From contig JAHEGP010000224.1 in the NCBI GenBank assembly GCA_024645065.1, positions 1-5,096 on the forward strand: a stretch of 5,096 bases of DNA. The letters are read 5' to 3'. This document shows, piece by piece, positions 4,628 to 5,096 of the stretch. The number at the start of each line of letters is the position of its first letter. The stretch's first letter is position 1. The notes under the pieces were generated by a model. That model worked only from the letters and a program-made list of their open reading frames with translations, was not told the origin of the DNA and ran no database searches. The translations under genes were made by a program, and so were the position numbers. This stretch comes from Cellvibrionales bacterium. Its GTDB lineage: Bacteria; Pseudomonadota; Gammaproteobacteria; Pseudomonadales; JAHEGP01.

Positions 4628-5096
4628 ATGTCTGAATCAGGTGATAATCAACAGATCGCCCCGGGCACCCCCAGGGTGCTGCCAGTCATTCTATCCGGTG
4701 GCAGTGGAACGCGGCTGTGGCCGAGATCGCGCAGGCACTACCCGAAACAACTATTAAAGCTTTTGGGGTCGCTCTCAATGCTGCAGGAAACCGTGCGCCG
4801 GGTAGACCACCTCGCTGCCGGACTTGTGGTGTGTAATGATGACCAGCGCTTCCTTGTTGCCAACCAGCTATTGGAGCTCGACTACAAGCCGGAAGCAATT
4901 CTGCTTGAGCCGGTGGCGCGCAATACCGCTCCGGCGATTGCCATGGCGGCATTGAGGACAATGCAAACGCATAGCGACCCGATACTGGTGGTGCTGCCGG
5001 CAGACCATATGATCCGTGATCAGCAAAAGTTTGGCGAGGCGCTGCAGCGGGGCGTGGAGCGCGCTGCGAAGGGGTATCTTGTGGTTTTTGGCGTGA
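4628..5096 (+). CDS. manC: Mannose-1-phosphate guanylyltransferase, 5' part (cut by window edge)
   Basis: Only the first 156 codons are present; the frame is open at the right edge. The protein makes GDP-mannose from mannose-1-phosphate and GTP in the cytoplasm, feeding exopolysaccharide, alginate-like or O-antigen synthesis. Evidence is the nucleotide-binding signature LSGGSGTRLWPRSR (22-35) followed by YPKQ, then EPVARNTAPAIAMAAL (94-109), matching the family EPxxRNTAPAI motif, and VLPADHMI (122-129), which carries the metal-binding Asp. All match the ManC/AlgA/CpsB/XanB group. The N-terminal extension of about 15 residues (MSESGDNQQIAPGTP) before the first strand is longer than in many relatives. 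Whether the C-terminal phosphomannose isomerase cupin domain of bifunctional AlgA-type enzymes is present cannot be seen. It could be called algA or cpsB in other schemes; the enzymatic activity is secure, the symbol less so. It may be read through from bolA or have its own promoter; I see no clear one in the gap. Confidence 0.92.
   Translation, partial: MSESGDNQQIAPGTPRVLPVILSGGSGTRLWPRSRRHYPKQLLKLLGSLSMLQETVRRVDHLAAGLVVCNDDQRFLVANQLLELDYKPEAILLEPVARNTAPAIAMAALRTMQTHSDPILVVLPADHMIRDQQKFGEALQRGVERAAKGYLVVFGV

Noticed and set aside
4579..4635. Eighteen-codon ORF overlapping the manC start, as a possible leader peptide
   Set aside because: No ribosome binding site precedes its ATG and the peptide has no attenuator-like codon run. 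It is the end of a shadow frame of bolA.

Overview
The window looks like part of a gammaproteobacterial chromosome with fairly high G+C. The main taxonomic clue is a full-length BolA protein that closely follows the E. coli BolA pattern. I cannot assign a genus. There is no mobile element, CRISPR array, rRNA or tRNA that I can see, and no obvious sign of recent transfer.

Layout. (1) A plus-strand gene at the left edge (4-1179) encodes a membrane-anchored SGNH/GDSL-like protein, of a kind often found beside exopolysaccharide genes. (2) A minus-strand three-gene operon (4023 down to 1216) encodes a complete partner-switching module. Its members are a transmembrane Cache-HAMP-PP2C (SpoIIE/RsbU-type) phosphatase, an RsbW/SpoIIAB-like ATP-binding kinase joined to it by a 4-nt ATGA overlap, and an RsbV/SpoIIAA-like STAS antagonist with its own ribosome binding site. 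(3) After a 164-nt divergent intergenic region, bolA runs on the plus strand (4188-4508). (4) A 119-nt gap holds a hairpin followed by a T run. (5) The 5' part of a manC/algA-type mannose-1-phosphate guanylyltransferase gene (4628 onward) is cut by the right edge.

How the genes may work together. By analogy with known partner switches, an extracytoplasmic signal sensed by the Cache domain would set the phosphatase activity. The phosphatase would dephosphorylate the STAS protein, which the kinase phosphorylates, and so change what the kinase or the STAS protein binds. No sigma factor, diguanylate cyclase or other recognisable output protein is encoded in the window, so the target is unknown. 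A GDP-mannose pathway gene, an SGNH protein of the polysaccharide-modifying type and the stress/morphology regulator bolA flank the module. This makes control of exopolysaccharide, biofilm or envelope stress a reasonable but unproven hypothesis.

Regulatory reading. The divergent region contains the self-complementary octamer ATTATAAT, which gives a consensus TATAAT -10 box on both strands. A nested inverted repeat lies in the presumed leader of the phosphatase gene. The operon runs convergently into the SGNH gene, and a weak terminator-like hairpin for it lies inside the last codons of that gene.
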